Assembly (NCBI RefSeq): GCF_003049735.1
Contig: NZ_PIRM01000003.1
Coordinates: forward strand, 122,961 to 186,960
DNA length: 64,000 nucleotides
Origin: Campylobacter concisus
GTDB taxonomy: Bacteria > Campylobacterota > Campylobacteria > Campylobacterales > Campylobacteraceae
Direction of reading: 5' to 3'
Shown here: positions 7,445 to 20,343 of the stretch, in pieces
Position numbering within the stretch: position 1 is the stretch's first letter
How the letters are laid out: every line of letters begins with the position of its first letter
Program-made: the position numbers and the translations under genes
The notes under the pieces: generated by a model
What the model was told of the DNA's origin: nothing
The model's database searches: none
Seen by the model: the letters and a program-made list of their open reading frames with translations, nothing else

Positions 7445-8463
7445 TCTATCACGACAAAAAGCTTACGCAGTTCGTTAGAGCCGCTGGTTGAGCTGCTAAG
7501 CTTGACCCGTCGGGTCTAAACAAAACGATTAGTAGTTTAAATTTATCTCATCCAAATCTGCTCTCAAGCACAAATTCTAACGAAGACGCGAGTGTCTTTA
7601 GAATTTCAAGTGATCTTGCACTTGTTCAAACGCTTGACTTTATAACGCCTGTGGTAAACGATCCATTTATCTACGGACAAATCGCTGCTGCAAATAGCCT
7701 AAGCGACGTCTTTGCAATGGGTGGTGAGGTGATGAATGCACTAAATATCGTAGGTTTTGACAGCTGCAACCTTGCGCCTGAAATTTTGGGCGAAATTTTA
7801 CAAGGTGGAGCCGATAAAGTAAAAGAGTGTGGCGGTATAATCGTTGGCGGGCATACGATCGAGACACAGCAGATGTATTATGGGCTTAGCGTCACTGGAA
7901 GGGTGCATCCTGATAAATTTTGGGCAAATAATACAGCCATAAATGGCAATGTTTTGATACTTACAAAGCCCCTTGGAAGCGGTATTTTAAGTACAGCAAT
8001 AAAGGCTGATTTATTAAGCATGGAGCAAATAAAAGAGGCTGCAACTATCATGGCACAGCTAAATTTTTATGCATTAAAAGCACTTGATGGCATCAAAGTT
8101 TACGGTGCTACTGATGTGACTGGATTTGGCTTTTTGGGGCATTTAAGCGAAATGCTAAATGAAAAGATCAGTTTTGAAATTTATGAAAAAAACGTGCCAA
8201 TCATTGCAAGCGCAAAGGAATTTGCCGATATGGGTATCATTCCAGAAGGAAGCTATAAAAACCGCGAATTTGCAAAGCATTTTGTAGACAAAGAAGCTGA
8301 CATTTTGCTATTTGACGCACAAACTTCTGGTGGACTTTTGCTCGCAGTTGGTGAAAAGGATGCAATGCTTGCAGTAAAACGCTTAAAAGAAGTAGGCTAT
8401 GAGCACTCAGCTATCGTTGGCTCTGCGGTGCCAAAGAGCGAGTTTGGTATATTTTTAAGATAA
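7441..8463 (+). CDS. selD: Selenide, water dikinase SelD, itself a selenoprotein (UGA at 7489-7491)
   Basis: 340 residues when the in-frame TGA at codon 17 is read as selenocysteine. SelD makes selenophosphate from selenide and ATP. The N-terminus (MIYHDKKLTQFVRAAG, then Sec17, Ala, Ala, Lys20) aligns with the catalytic Cys17/Lys20 pair of the E. coli enzyme, with Sec in place of Cys. Downstream there is normal family sequence: LDFITPVVNDPFIYGQIAAA, SDVFAMGG, GGHTIE, TDVTGFGFLGHLSEM and TSGGLLLAV. A hairpin suitable as a bacterial SECIS lies 12 bases after the TGA. Without Sec insertion a protein could only start near 7651 and would lack the active site, so TGA cannot be a real stop here. Confidence 0.93.
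7489..7516 (+). promoter_or_regulatory. Sec codon and SECIS-like hairpin in selD
   Basis: TGA at 7489-7491 is followed, at 7504-7516, by the hairpin GACCC-GTC-GGGTC, at the distance expected for a bacterial SECIS element bound by SelB. The surrounding reading frame is conserved SelD sequence on both sides. Confidence 0.75.
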
Positions 8464-8525
8464 ATTTTTAAAAATAGCATGCTATCCATTGCGTTAGTGA
8501 AATCTTTTAATTTACTTAACCATTC

Positions 8526-8531
8526 TATAAT
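8526..8531 (+). promoter_or_regulatory. -10 element (TATAAT) upstream of the nitroreductase
   Basis: A perfect TATAAT about 27 bases before the nitroreductase start, followed by a good AAGGAG site at 8545-8550. Confidence 0.45.
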
Positions 8532-8552
8532 TTCAAAAACTACAAAGGAGAG

Positions 8553-9185
8553 ATGATGAACTATCTTGAAATTTTAAAATTTCGTCATGCTTGCAAGGTT
8601 TTTGACGAAAGCAAAAAAATCGGTGCTGGAGAGTTTGATTTTATACTAGAAGCTGGTAGGTTAAGCCCTAGTTCAACTGGCCTTGAGCAGTGGGATATCT
8701 TAGTCGTTCAGAATAAAGAGCTTAGAGAAAAAATAAAAGCTCTTTCATGGAATCAAGCACAAATCACATCTTGCTCGCATTTAGTTGTCGTTTTAGCTAA
8801 GATCAAAGAGGTGAAATTTGGAAGCGCATACGTTAATAAAATGATCGCTAGAAATACCAATAAAGATCCTGAAGCCATTGCTGCAAGGCAAAAATTTTAC
8901 CATGACTTTTTGCTAGCAAATTTTAAAAATGATGATGAGCTAACATTTCAGTGGTCACATGAACAATGCATGATAATCGCCACAAATATGATGAATGCAG
9001 CTGCAAGTTTGGGCATTGATAGTTGCCCAATAGAAGGCTTTGACAGACACGCTTTAAATGAACTTTTGGGGCTTGATGAGAGTTTTCAAAGAGTGGCTAT
9101 CATGGTATCATTTGGCTACCGCCTAAATCCACAACCAAAAAAACTTCGCAGAGAAATTTCTGATATCGTTACTTGGATCTATTAA
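8553..9185 (+). CDS. NAD(P)H nitroreductase family protein, RdxA-like
   Basis: 210 residues; ATGATG allows a start at 8553 or 8556, the latter better spaced from AAGGAG. It is an FMN-dependent nitroreductase-fold oxidoreductase. It resembles Helicobacter RdxA: RHACKVFDE corresponds to RHSCKMFDS, ARLSPSSTGLEQWDIL to ARLSPSSYNTQPW, and LGIDSCPIEGFD to the LDSCIIGGFD region with the second cysteine. FrxA-type proteins usually have Arg-Ser rather than His-x-Cys at the first position. The natural substrate is unknown. It is a single gene bounded by a terminator. Confidence 0.85.
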   Translation: MMNYLEILKFRHACKVFDESKKIGAGEFDFILEAGRLSPSSTGLEQWDILVVQNKELREKIKALSWNQAQITSCSHLVVVLAKIKEVKFGSAYVNKMIARNTNKDPEAIAARQKFYHDFLLANFKNDDELTFQWSHEQCMIIATNMMNAAASLGIDSCPIEGFDRHALNELLGLDESFQRVAIMVSFGYRLNPQPKKLRREISDIVTWIY

Positions 9186-9190
9186 GATAT

Positions 9191-9223
9191 TTGAGCCAAA
9201 TTTTAAATAAATTTTTGGCTCAA
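9191..9223 (+). terminator. Hairpin terminator after the nitroreductase
   Basis: TTGAGCCAAA and TTTTTGGCTCAA form a stem of about 10 pairs over an A+T-rich loop, followed by TTTT. Confidence 0.6.
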
Positions 9224-9322
9224 TTTTAAATAAATCAATAAATTCTAAATAAATACTTATCTTTATAAACCCAAATCAAGTAAAAATGGGATAAAATCAA
9301 AGCCAAAACCTAAACTAACGAG

Positions 9323-12300
9323 GTGTCTATCGTGCTTGAGAAACAAAAAACCAGCCTTCAGATAGTAAAAATGTTTTATACAAAGGCTATTTTACTTCTA
9401 CTCTCATTTATATTTTTAGCATTATTTGTAGTTTGTGCCGGTACGAACGATATGAAGTATGATCTTAGCTCAACAAATTCAAATATAAAATCATCAATCT
9501 CAAATAGCTTTTTTATAATAAAAAACGATCTATTTTTAAAGTCAAAAATGGTTGAAGCAGGTCTTAGTGATATGTTATTTGATAAAAATTCAACAAAAAA
9601 CGATCTTTATATAGCTTTTTATGTTTTTGATAAAAATAGAAATTTACTCTATTCAAAGAGATTTTTAGGTGCTGATGACATAGCCGAAAAGGATCTATCT
9701 CAGCTTAGTTTAAACGAGATAGATGCCGGGAAATTTACAGTATCAGATCGTGTCTATAAAAATAATCGTTTTAGAGACATTTATGCATCTTATGGACTAA
9801 AAAATGGAGGCAGTATTTTAGTTCAAATTGATATAAAATTTTTGCAAAACTACACTAATGTAGATTACGATGAGAAAACCAAAACTTATGCTTATCTGGT
9901 AGATAAATATGGAAATTTATCAAGAGATGAGTTTTATAAAAAATTTGATGAATCGATGTTTTTGCCTTATGTGAGTCTTGGCGACGAGTTTAAAGAGGAT
10001 AAAATAATATTTTCTTTAAGCCATATGGGCTTTTATCTCATAAGCTATATGCCAGAGTATAAAATTTTTGTTATTACTGCCTCAACGAAGCATTTTCATA
10101 TCTTTATGCAGTTTGTGTTATTTTGGCTATCGATCTTTTGTTTTACATCTTCTTTAATATTATGGGTTAGAGATGTAAAATTTATAAAAAATAGAATAAT
10201 GCCAGCTTTAAAAGAGGTAAGAGATACTTTAGATGGCGATGAATACGAGATAAAACGAAGCCTTAATGTAACAGAATTTGAAGATATAAAAAATGGAATA
10301 AACAAGCTAAAGATAGAAACCAAAAAAGCAACTGATGGGCTAGAAGAATACAAAAGTAGATTTGGCTATATTTTTGAGCAAAGCTTTTTGAAAATAGTAG
10401 TTTATGATGCTTATAGCGGCGATATTATTGATGCTAGTAATGCATTTTTATCTTCTGTTGGCTACACAAAAGATGAGATTATAGAGCTAAATTTAAATGA
10501 TTTAATAGATGACGATTTTGCATTGTTTATGCAAATGAAACAAGATGCTCAAAATAGCGATATGAGTTTTAAAATCAAGCTAAAAACAAAAGATGGCGGC
10601 ACTAAAGAGGGATTTTTACAAGAGTCGCAGATTGAACTAAGGGATTCTAGGCTAAATTTTATGCTTATACACGAGCTTGATGATGGAAAATTTACGAAAA
10701 AGGATAACGAAGCAATAAATGATTATTCGTTTTTATCGCCAAATGTAATAGCAGAAGCTTTAAGCAGCGATCCATTTTCTATCGTAAGAAGTACGCAAAA
10801 TATTGATAGTATCTTTAAAGTCCCGCAAGATAAGAAGCTTATAAATTTAAAAGATCTAATAAGCCCTGAAAGTTTAGATGAGTTTGCTGTAAATGTTTCT
10901 AATGAATCTAAAAAATTCTTTGAAAAAGGTAGCAAAAATAGCGAAATAAATCTCGTAGCCAATATGCAAACAAATGAAAACAACAAAACGCCATTTAAAA
11001 TAAAGGTAAAATTTATAGATAATGGTGCTGACAAAGAGCAAAAAATCATCTACTTTTTTAATGACCTAAGCGATATAGCAAAGTTGCAAGAAAAATATGA
11101 TGCTGAATTAAAATATTTTCAAAGCATACTTTGGGCAAGCCAAGCGCTTGTCTTTTCGTGGGATAAAAAAAGCGATACCCTTTATATCCCAAATGCTATT
11201 GCTAAGTCGCTCGGATATGCATTAAATGGGGATATGAGTATAAATTTTGAACGTGCGAAAACTATATTTGTAGATGAATTTGTAAGCTTTAAGGACTTTT
11301 TTGACCTTATAAAAAAAGGTGAAGTATATGATGGCGAAGTGCGTTTTTATAGGGCTGATAAAGAGATTATTTATGTAAGGATTAGAGCAAAAGCAATAGC
11401 TTTTTATGATGGTGAAGCAAGCGTTATAAAGGGCACAATGCAAGATCTTAGTGTGCAAAATAGCTTTTTTTCTTATCAAGATCTTTTAGCAAAAATTTTC
11501 TCATACGCAAAAGAGCAAATTATTATGCTTGATGATGAGTTTAGAATCATAGATGCTAATGACGCTTTTTTCGATACGCTTAACATTTCTAGAGATAAAA
11601 ATTTTATAGAGAAAATTTACTCAAAAGATATAATTAATTTTAAAAACGGACTAAAAGATATTAAAGATGAAATTTTAAATTCACTTAAAATAACTGGCTT
11701 TTGGCAAGGTCTTATTCATGATGTTCGAAGCAAAAATAGACTCGAAGTCATAAGTATAAGTAAGCTTTTAAACGCGTTTGGCGATCAAGAGGGATATATT
11801 TTGTTAGCTTCAAGCGCAAATGATGATTGCTACAATAAAGAGTACCTTGAATTTATCGCGTATCACGATACGCTGACTGGGTTACCAAATAGATTTTTAC
11901 TTTTCAATAAGCTAGAAAATCTGCTAAAACAAGCGAAAAAAAGCTTAAAAATAGCAGCTTTTTATGTTGATTTTGATAATTTTAAATCAATAAATGACGG
12001 ATACGGACATCAAGTAGGTGATAAAATCCTAATAGAAATTTCAAAAAAAATAGATGAAATTTTTCCAAAACAAGGAATATTTGCGAGAATAGGCGGGGAC
12101 GAGTTTATAGGCGCTATGCCTTATGAAAATTTGGGAGAAATTTACGAAACTGCTGAAAACATCTTAAGAGTGGGTCAGAGTAAAATTTCTATTGATGATG
12201 ACGAGAAAAAACTTAGCGTAAGTATTGGTATTAGTTTAAGTAGCGATGCACTTAGTGTTGATGATCTAATTGAAAGAGCTGATTGGGCTATGTATCAAGC

Positions 12301-13425
12301 AAAGCTTAATGGAAAAAATAAATATTATGTATTTAATTCGAAAAAAGATACGTATTTTAAAAATGAATATAGAGATGACTCAAAGATCATTGAAGCTATC
12401 GATGCTGGCGAGATGTTCTTGCTTTATCAGCCTGAGATTGATATAAAAAGTGGAGAAGTTAGTAGCTTTGAGGCATTTATTAGATGGAAAAATGGCGATA
12501 AGATATTAAGGCCATCAGACTTCTTGCCACTTGCAAAAGGCTCAAAAGCAGTTGTTGCTATCGCATTATTTACACTAAAAGATGCTTTAAAGGCTAGGGC
12601 TGTATGGCTAAAAGATGGAATAAATGCAAAAGTTAGAGTAAATTTATGCATTAAAAAGCTAATGACTTCTGAGTTTTTTGAGAAATTTAAAAAGCTTTTA
12701 AAAGATGAGCAACTAGACGCTAATGGGCTAATCATAGATATCGTTGACTCTGCAAGTGGCGTAAATTTAGATGATGTTGTTAGATATATCGATGCTTATA
12801 AGGAACTAGGCATTAGCTTTTCGCTTGATGATTTTGCATCTTATTCAGGCTCGGTAGAAGCTTTAGGCATGTTAAAAACAAACAGATTCAATATAGATAA
12901 AAGATTTTGCAAACAAATTTTTGATTCAGTAGAAGCGCTAAAGACCATACGCATGATAAAGTATGTATCAGATACATTTAATTTTGATGTCATGATAAAA
13001 AATTTAGAAGATAAAAGTATGCTTGAAATTTTTGTTGGATTTGGCTTTAGTAGATTTCAAGGACGGCTTTTTGCGCCAGAGCTTAGCTTGGATGATGTGC
13101 TCAAATTTAAATTCACTCTATCATCTCCGTTAAATGTAAGAAATTTTCAAGATGATGAGAACTACAATATGCTTTGCAAAATAGTAGGTGCAAAAGAGCT
13201 TATGATTCGTTTGATAAATTTGCTTAAATGCGATGAAAAAGTAAGCGAAAAATTAAAAATCGAAATAGCAAATCAAATAGATGATATCAGAATAATAAAT
13301 GAAAAATTAGCTGAAATTTTAGATACGATCCTTGTAAAAATAGACAAAGAGAACGTAATAAATTTAGCTAATGAGGTAATTTTGTTATGCGATAATGATC
13401 TAAATTTGAGTGGAGCGAATAAATA

Positions 13426-13426
<1 letters not shown>
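9323..13426 (+). CDS. Membrane-bound sensor with PAS, GGDEF and degenerate EAL domains
   Basis: 1367 residues from a GTG start. Transmembrane helices at about 18-40 and 263-285 enclose a roughly 220-residue extracytoplasmic sensor region. PAS-like segments follow at about 350-450 (IFEQSFLKIVVYDA), 595-710 and 725-830 (IIMLDDEFRIIDANDAFF). A GGDEF domain at about 850-1010 (DTLTGLPNR, then RIGGDEF near 923) keeps the catalytic motif; the upstream RxxD inhibitory site is not seen. The C-terminal EAL domain has lost key residues: EAF for EAL, DIVDS for E-x-T-E-S, FNID for LKID, and KNLED where AEGVE is expected. I infer an active diguanylate cyclase with a non-catalytic EAL. The stop overlaps the next start by one base. 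Confidence 0.9.
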
Positions 13427-15960
<2,534 letters not shown>

Positions 15961-15964
<4 letters not shown>

Positions 15965-16527
15965 TGAGAGCGGTTTTATTATTCTTAACTATTTTAAATT
16001 TTGCATTTTGTTTTGAAGTGCCAGTTGACTGTACGCAAATTTTTGAAGCTAGAAAAGAAGAAATTTCAAAGGAACTTGAGATCATAGATGAACAGCGCCA
16101 AGCTTTAGAAGTATTTCGTGCAAGCTCGGCAGCAGCCTATGAAGAAAATAATAAAAAGCTTGCCAAAAAAGAAGCTGACCTAAATGCGACAATGAAAGTG
16201 ATCGAGCAAAAACGCAAAGAGATCGATGAAGTGGTCGCCAAAAATGAGAAAATTTTAAAAGAACTTCGCACAATGACTAGCGATAAAGTAAATGAGTCAT
16301 ATTCTAAGATGAAAGATGGCGCGGCAGCTGAAGTGCTCTCTAAAATGCCTAGATCAAACGCAGCCACCATACTTTATGCTCTTGATGCCAAAAAGATATC
16401 AACTATAATGGCAAAAATGGATCCAAAAGTAGCATCTGAGATCACCATTTTGCTTCAAAAAGGGCCACCATTTGCTGATGAAAAAGGCGATATGCCAACC
16501 CCAGCTGGTAGCATAAATATTCAGTAA
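15961..16527 (+). CDS. Periplasmic MotE-like protein (coiled coil plus MgtE-N-like domain)
   Basis: 188 residues with a signal peptide (MMRAVLLFLTILNFAFCFEV), a long coiled coil (about residues 25-105), and a C-terminal segment MKDGAAAEVLSKMPRSNAAT followed by IMAKMDPKVASEITILL. The last part is like the MgtE N-terminal/FliG-like repeats found in MotE, the periplasmic chaperone of the flagellar stator scaffold MotC. It overlaps the preceding gene by four bases. The C. jejuni counterpart (Cj1496c, from memory) is a periplasmic glycoprotein; a role in motility is inference. Confidence 0.65.
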
Positions 16528-16646
16528 TAAATTTTTGCACAAGCAAGCAAAATTTTAAAAAATTTAGACATCAAAATATAAAGCGCTTGCTTATAAATTT
16601 TTAATTTTAAGCTTGCCTAACTTTAGCTTGTATACTTTTGTGGTAG

Positions 16647-17648
16647 CTATTTTTTAACCAAACTTGCTAGGACCCCAACTCCAAGGATGACTAGAATGAT
16701 AAAAAGGCTAATTTGTGCAGAAATTTCAAAAGCATGATGAAAGATATGAGCAGTCGCATTTACAGCTAGCTTTGCTGCGATAAAAAATAAAAGCACGATC
16801 ACAGAAATTTCTAGATATTTTAAAAAATTTTTGAGTGCTTCAAGCACAAAATAAAGCGTTCTTAGCCCAAGTATCGCAAATATCATCGCTGAATAAACAA
16901 TTACAGGATCTTTGCTCACAGCAATGACAGCTGGAACGCTATCAAAAGCAAATATCACATCGCTTAGCTCAATCACGCAAAGGCACAAGAATAATGGTGT
17001 TGCTATCCAAGTGGCTTTTAGTCTTAAAATTTGATCGTTAAGAGCAGTTTTTTGACTATCTGAAATTTGCTTAGAAATTTCGCTAAATCTAACAAAAAAG
17101 CTATGTCCAAAAAGCTGTGGTAAAATCGGAAAGAAGCGATAAACTGCCCTATAAGCTATGTGGTTTGAATAATCTTTTATATCCTCATCACACTTATCTT
17201 TTTTTATCATCATTACGGCACTATATGCGACTATTGCCACAAATATTAGCTCCATCCAAGGAGAGATGGCAAAAAGCATTGTACCTACGGCTACAAAGAT
17301 GAGCCTAAATATCATAGCTCCTATAACGCCAAAATAAAGCACTCTGTGGCGGTAAATTTCAGGTATCTTAAACCATGAAAAAATCGCCATCATCACAAAA
17401 AGATTATCTACCGAGAGCGACTTTTCTAGCGCATATCCTGCAAAATAAAGACTTGCTATTTCACTGCCTCGCTCAAAATATAAATATATGCCAAAAAGTA
17501 CCGAAAGTCCTATCCAAAAAATAGACCAAATACCAGCTTGTTTTAGTGAAATTTTCTCATCATGTTTATGAGCAAAAAGATCTATTCCAAAGGCAACCGA
17601 TACCATTATAAGAAAAACTATAATTGTTTGAATTTCTAACGTGTTCAA
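16647..17648 (-). CDS. TerC/Alx family integral membrane protein
   Basis: 333 residues with about nine hydrophobic helices. TerC family marks are the acidic residues in the membrane: LEKSLSVDNLFVMMAIFSWF near residue 75-95 and IELSDVIFAFDSVPAVIAVS near 220-240. The family is linked to manganese export (Alx) and tellurite resistance; which applies here cannot be told from sequence. It lies 15 bp downstream of moeA on the same strand and converges with the MotE-like gene. The 119-base gap at 16528-16646 holds only A+T-rich DNA with a weak inverted GCAAGC/GCTTGC pair. Confidence 0.88.
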   Translation of the reverse strand: MNTLEIQTIIVFLIMVSVAFGIDLFAHKHDEKISLKQAGIWSIFWIGLSVLFGIYLYFERGSEIASLYFAGYALEKSLSVDNLFVMMAIFSWFKIPEIYRHRVLYFGVIGAMIFRLIFVAVGTMLFAISPWMELIFVAIVAYSAVMMIKKDKCDEDIKDYSNHIAYRAVYRFFPILPQLFGHSFFVRFSEISKQISDSQKTALNDQILRLKATWIATPLFLCLCVIELSDVIFAFDSVPAVIAVSKDPVIVYSAMIFAILGLRTLYFVLEALKNFLKYLEISVIVLLFFIAAKLAVNATAHIFHHAFEISAQISLFIILVILGVGVLASLVKK

Positions 17649-17663
17649 CTTTTATCCTTAAAT

Positions 17664-18863
17664 TTAACAAGGCATCATAAAGACTTCTACTATCTCGCCT
17701 TTTTTAAGAATTTCTTTATCTATCGGAATCATTAAAAGTGCGGCTTTGTTTGTTAAATTATTTACGATCGCTGAACTGCCAAGCTTTTTGCCATTTAGAT
17801 TTACAAAATTTTTTCCTTCACGATTTTCTAGATTTACAGCCGTAAATTCTAAAAATGGCGAACGCTTTTTATAGTCTTCGTCCATTATCGCCGTGATCTT
17901 TGGCTCATCATTGCCTAGCCATAAATTTATCAAGACTCTAACGTAAAGTACGCACATAACCATCGCCGAATACGGAAATCCAGGCAGTGCAAATATATAT
18001 TTTTCGCCCGATTTTGCTATCTTGATATGGCGGCCCGGCTTAACAGCAGCTTTGTCTATGATGACGCTAAAATTTTCTTTTAAAGTATCTTTTACAAAGT
18101 CATAATCTCCCATGCTAACGCCACCAGTTGTTATTAAGATATCAGCTGATTTTAGTGCATTTATGATAGCTTTTTTAACAAGCGTAGCCTCATCTTTTAC
18201 GATCTCGCAAAGGATTGGCTCAGCTCCCATTTTACGTATTTGCATCGCTATACCTATGTGATTTGAGCTATGAATTTGTGCAGCGTTTTCTAGTGGCTCG
18301 CCAAGGTCTTTGATCTCGCTACCAGTTGCAATTATTGCTACTCTAGGACGGATGAAAACGCTTACGTGAAAGATGCCAAGCTCAGCAAGAAGTGCGATTT
18401 CTGCGTAACTAAGCTTGGTGCCTTTTTTTATTAAAATTTCTCCCTTTTTGTAGCTCTCGCCCACCGCACGCACAGCAAAGCCCTTTGATACACCTTTTTT
18501 GATAGTGATCTTTGAGTCATTAACTTCGACATTTTCAACTGGCACTAGCGTATCTGAGCCCTCACTCATGAGTGAGCCAGTAAAGGTTTTAACGCATTTG
18601 TTCCCGCTTATTTTTATTTCCTTGTCACTTCCTGCGGGAAGATCGGTGATGAGCTCAAGCTCGCTTAAGCTATCACCATATGCAAATGCGTAGCCATCCA
18701 TCGCTGAAACTGGCTTTGCTGGATAGTTTTTGTCCGCTATCACATCGTGTGCGATATTTCTATCAAGAGCATCTGTGATGGCGATCTTTTCTACTTTATC
18801 CCAAATTTCAACTGCATCTTTTAAAATCTTTAAACTATCCTCATAACTCATAATATCTCGCAC
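17664..18863 (-). CDS. moeA: Molybdopterin molybdenumtransferase MoeA
   Basis: 399 residues. MoeA inserts molybdate (or tungstate) into adenylylated molybdopterin. Domain marks: PVSAMDGYAFAYG near residue 50, SEGSDTLVPVENVE, RAVGESYKKGE, PRVAIIATGSEI near residue 180, ITTGGVSMGDYDFVKDTL and KPGRHIKIAKSG near 270, and FALPGFPYSAMVMC. The start is taken as GTG at 18861-18863, six bases after an AAAGGA site; the in-frame ATG at 18849-18851 is too far from it. It belongs to the same pathway as moaD-moaE at 3 kb and serves the formate dehydrogenase. Confidence 0.95.
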   Translation of the reverse strand: MRDIMSYEDSLKILKDAVEIWDKVEKIAITDALDRNIAHDVIADKNYPAKPVSAMDGYAFAYGDSLSELELITDLPAGSDKEIKISGNKCVKTFTGSLMSEGSDTLVPVENVEVNDSKITIKKGVSKGFAVRAVGESYKKGEILIKKGTKLSYAEIALLAELGIFHVSVFIRPRVAIIATGSEIKDLGEPLENAAQIHSSNHIGIAMQIRKMGAEPILCEIVKDEATLVKKAIINALKSADILITTGGVSMGDYDFVKDTLKENFSVIIDKAAVKPGRHIKIAKSGEKYIFALPGFPYSAMVMCVLYVRVLINLWLGNDEPKITAIMDEDYKKRSPFLEFTAVNLENREGKNFVNLNGKKLGSSAIVNNLTNKAALLMIPIDKEILKKGEIVEVFMMPC

Positions 18864-18996
18864 TTTGTGTCCTTTTTTCGTAAAATTTTATTATTTTAGC
18901 TATTTGGCTCTTAAATTTTATACTTTCTTTATTTATGCTCTATTAAAATGCCATTTAAGAAATCAGTTTGATTTTACCCTATACACAGGAAAATTC

Positions 18997-20055
18997 ATGA
19001 ATAAAACAGTCCTTTACATCATCGCAGGTGCAAGTCTTGGCATTCTTGGCCCAGTGCTTGTTTATTTTGGCAATCCAGCAAACATGGGCGTTTGTGCGGC
19101 TTGCTTTTTAAGGGATAGCGTAGGTGCTCTTGGCTTTCACCAAGCTAAGGTCGTGCAGTATCTAAGGCCAGAAATTTTAGGTCTTATCATCGGAGGCTTT
19201 CTAGCAAGTATGCTTTGGAGTAGAAATTTCACTCCAGTATCTGGCAGTGCAGCATTTTCTAGATTTTTCTTAGGCGTGTTTGCTATGATTGGTTGCCTTA
19301 TCTTTTTGGGCTGCCCATGGAGAGCATTTTTGCGCCTTGGCGGCGGAGATATGACTGCTATTGCTGGCCTTGTCGGTCTATTTGCTGGTGTTTTTGTTGG
19401 ACGATTTTTCAAGAAAAATGGTTACGTCATACCTGAAAATGATGCCACTACAAAACCGGTTGCGTTTTTGCCATTAATCATTGCTATTTTGCTTTTAATA
19501 GCCCTTGTCTTTGGTTTAAAACTTGGCGATAATGGTGCATTATTTAGCTCAGAAAAAGGCCCAGGCTCACAGCACGCAAATATCTTTATCTCGCTTATTT
19601 GTGCCATTGTTATTGGCATTTTTATGCAAAGAAGTAAATTTTGTTCGGTTGGAGCGATTAGCAAAGTTTTTGAGCGTGATCTTTCAATGTTTTATGGCAT
19701 TGTATCTATCATCGTTTTTGCAAGTATCACAAATTTAGCTCTTGGACAATATAAATTTGGCTTTGAAGCTCAACCTATCGCTCATAATGACGTCCTTTGG
19801 AATTTCCTTGGCATGAGCTTGGCTGGTCTTTGCTTTAGCCTAAGTTATGGCTGCCCAGGCAAACATTTAGTGCAAATGGGAGCTGGAAATTTAAGCTCAG
19901 CTGTATTTGTTTTAGGTATGGGAGCAGGTGCTGCGATAAGCCATAACTTCATACTTGCAAGCTCTGGAGCTGGCATCACTCCTTACGCTCCATATGCCGT
20001 AGCAATCGGCTTTATCTATGCTATTTATGTTGGAGTTTTTACTAAAAAAGCATAA
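18997..20055 (+). CDS. yedE: YedE family putative selenium transporter
   Basis: 352 residues, about ten hydrophobic helices. It belongs to the YeeE/YedE membrane family of sulfur- or selenium-compound transporters. Conserved cysteine-containing membrane segments are MGVCAACFLRDSVG, LIFLGCPWRAFLRLGGGD, FMQRSKFCSVGAI and LSYGCPGKHLVQMGAG, typical of the subgroup associated with selenium genes (yedF, selD). I start it at ATG 18997-18999 after an AGGAAAA site. The frame is open upstream to 18865, but that extension is A+T-rich and would overlap the moeA promoter region. Transport of a selenium species is a family prediction, not shown here. Confidence 0.85.
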   Translation: MNKTVLYIIAGASLGILGPVLVYFGNPANMGVCAACFLRDSVGALGFHQAKVVQYLRPEILGLIIGGFLASMLWSRNFTPVSGSAAFSRFFLGVFAMIGCLIFLGCPWRAFLRLGGGDMTAIAGLVGLFAGVFVGRFFKKNGYVIPENDATTKPVAFLPLIIAILLLIALVFGLKLGDNGALFSSEKGPGSQHANIFISLICAIVIGIFMQRSKFCSVGAISKVFERDLSMFYGIVSIIVFASITNLALGQYKFGFEAQPIAHNDVLWNFLGMSLAGLCFSLSYGCPGKHLVQMGAGNLSSAVFVLGMGAGAAISHNFILASSGAGITPYAPYAVAIGFIYAIYVGVFTKKA

Positions 20056-20058
20056 TAT

Positions 20059-20086
20059 AAATTTGGCTGCCTTTGCAGTCAAATTT
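20059..20086 (+). terminator. Hairpin terminator after yedE
   Basis: AAATTTGGCTGC and GCAGTCAAATTT form a 12-position stem (one mismatch) over CTTT. Confidence 0.55.
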
Positions 20087-20163
20087 ACTCACTTTTTATA
20101 TTTATCACCTCATCAAAAAGTTTAAAAAGCTCACATTGATGTGTGATCATTAAAATACTAGCC
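20085..20163 (-). pseudogene. Short remnant of an ABC-type ATPase C-terminus
   Basis: On the reverse strand, ending with TAA at 20085-20087, the bases read ASILMITHQCELFKLFDEVI. This is how the end of an ABC ATPase looks around its H-loop (normally I-L-M-I-T-H-x-x-E, then FDEV). Only about 25 residues are recognisable and nothing upstream continues the frame. The remainder of the 20056-20343 gap is A+T-rich and holds the promoter of the receptor gene that follows. Confidence 0.35.
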
Positions 20164-20343
20164 CTAATCTAAAATTTTTTAGTGGCAATAGTAATGCATT
20201 TTTTAAGATGGCAAATGATAATTTCAAATCGAACTAAAATTTTAACAATGGATTGGTAAAAATTAATAAACATCAATATAACGTAAATATTTTAAGCTAT
20301 TTTGATATAGAATATCGATTTTAATTTTATCTAAAGGAATTCT

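Noticed and set aside
7651..8463. A shorter SelD starting at an internal ATG
   Set aside because: The upstream frame from 7441 is conserved SelD sequence through the UGA, and the short form would lack the catalytic residues.
16548..16604. Inverted GCAAGC/GCTTGC pair between the MotE-like gene and terC as a terminator
   Set aside because: The arms are about 40 bases apart with no compact stem, so I do not call it.
18865..18996. Longer N-terminus of YedE
   Set aside because: The extension is A+T-rich and unlike the family; ATG at 18997 has a ribosome site.
20213..20231. GATAATTTCAAATC as a Fur box before the siderophore receptor
   Set aside because: Only the left half matches the consensus; agreement is too weak in such A+T-rich DNA.
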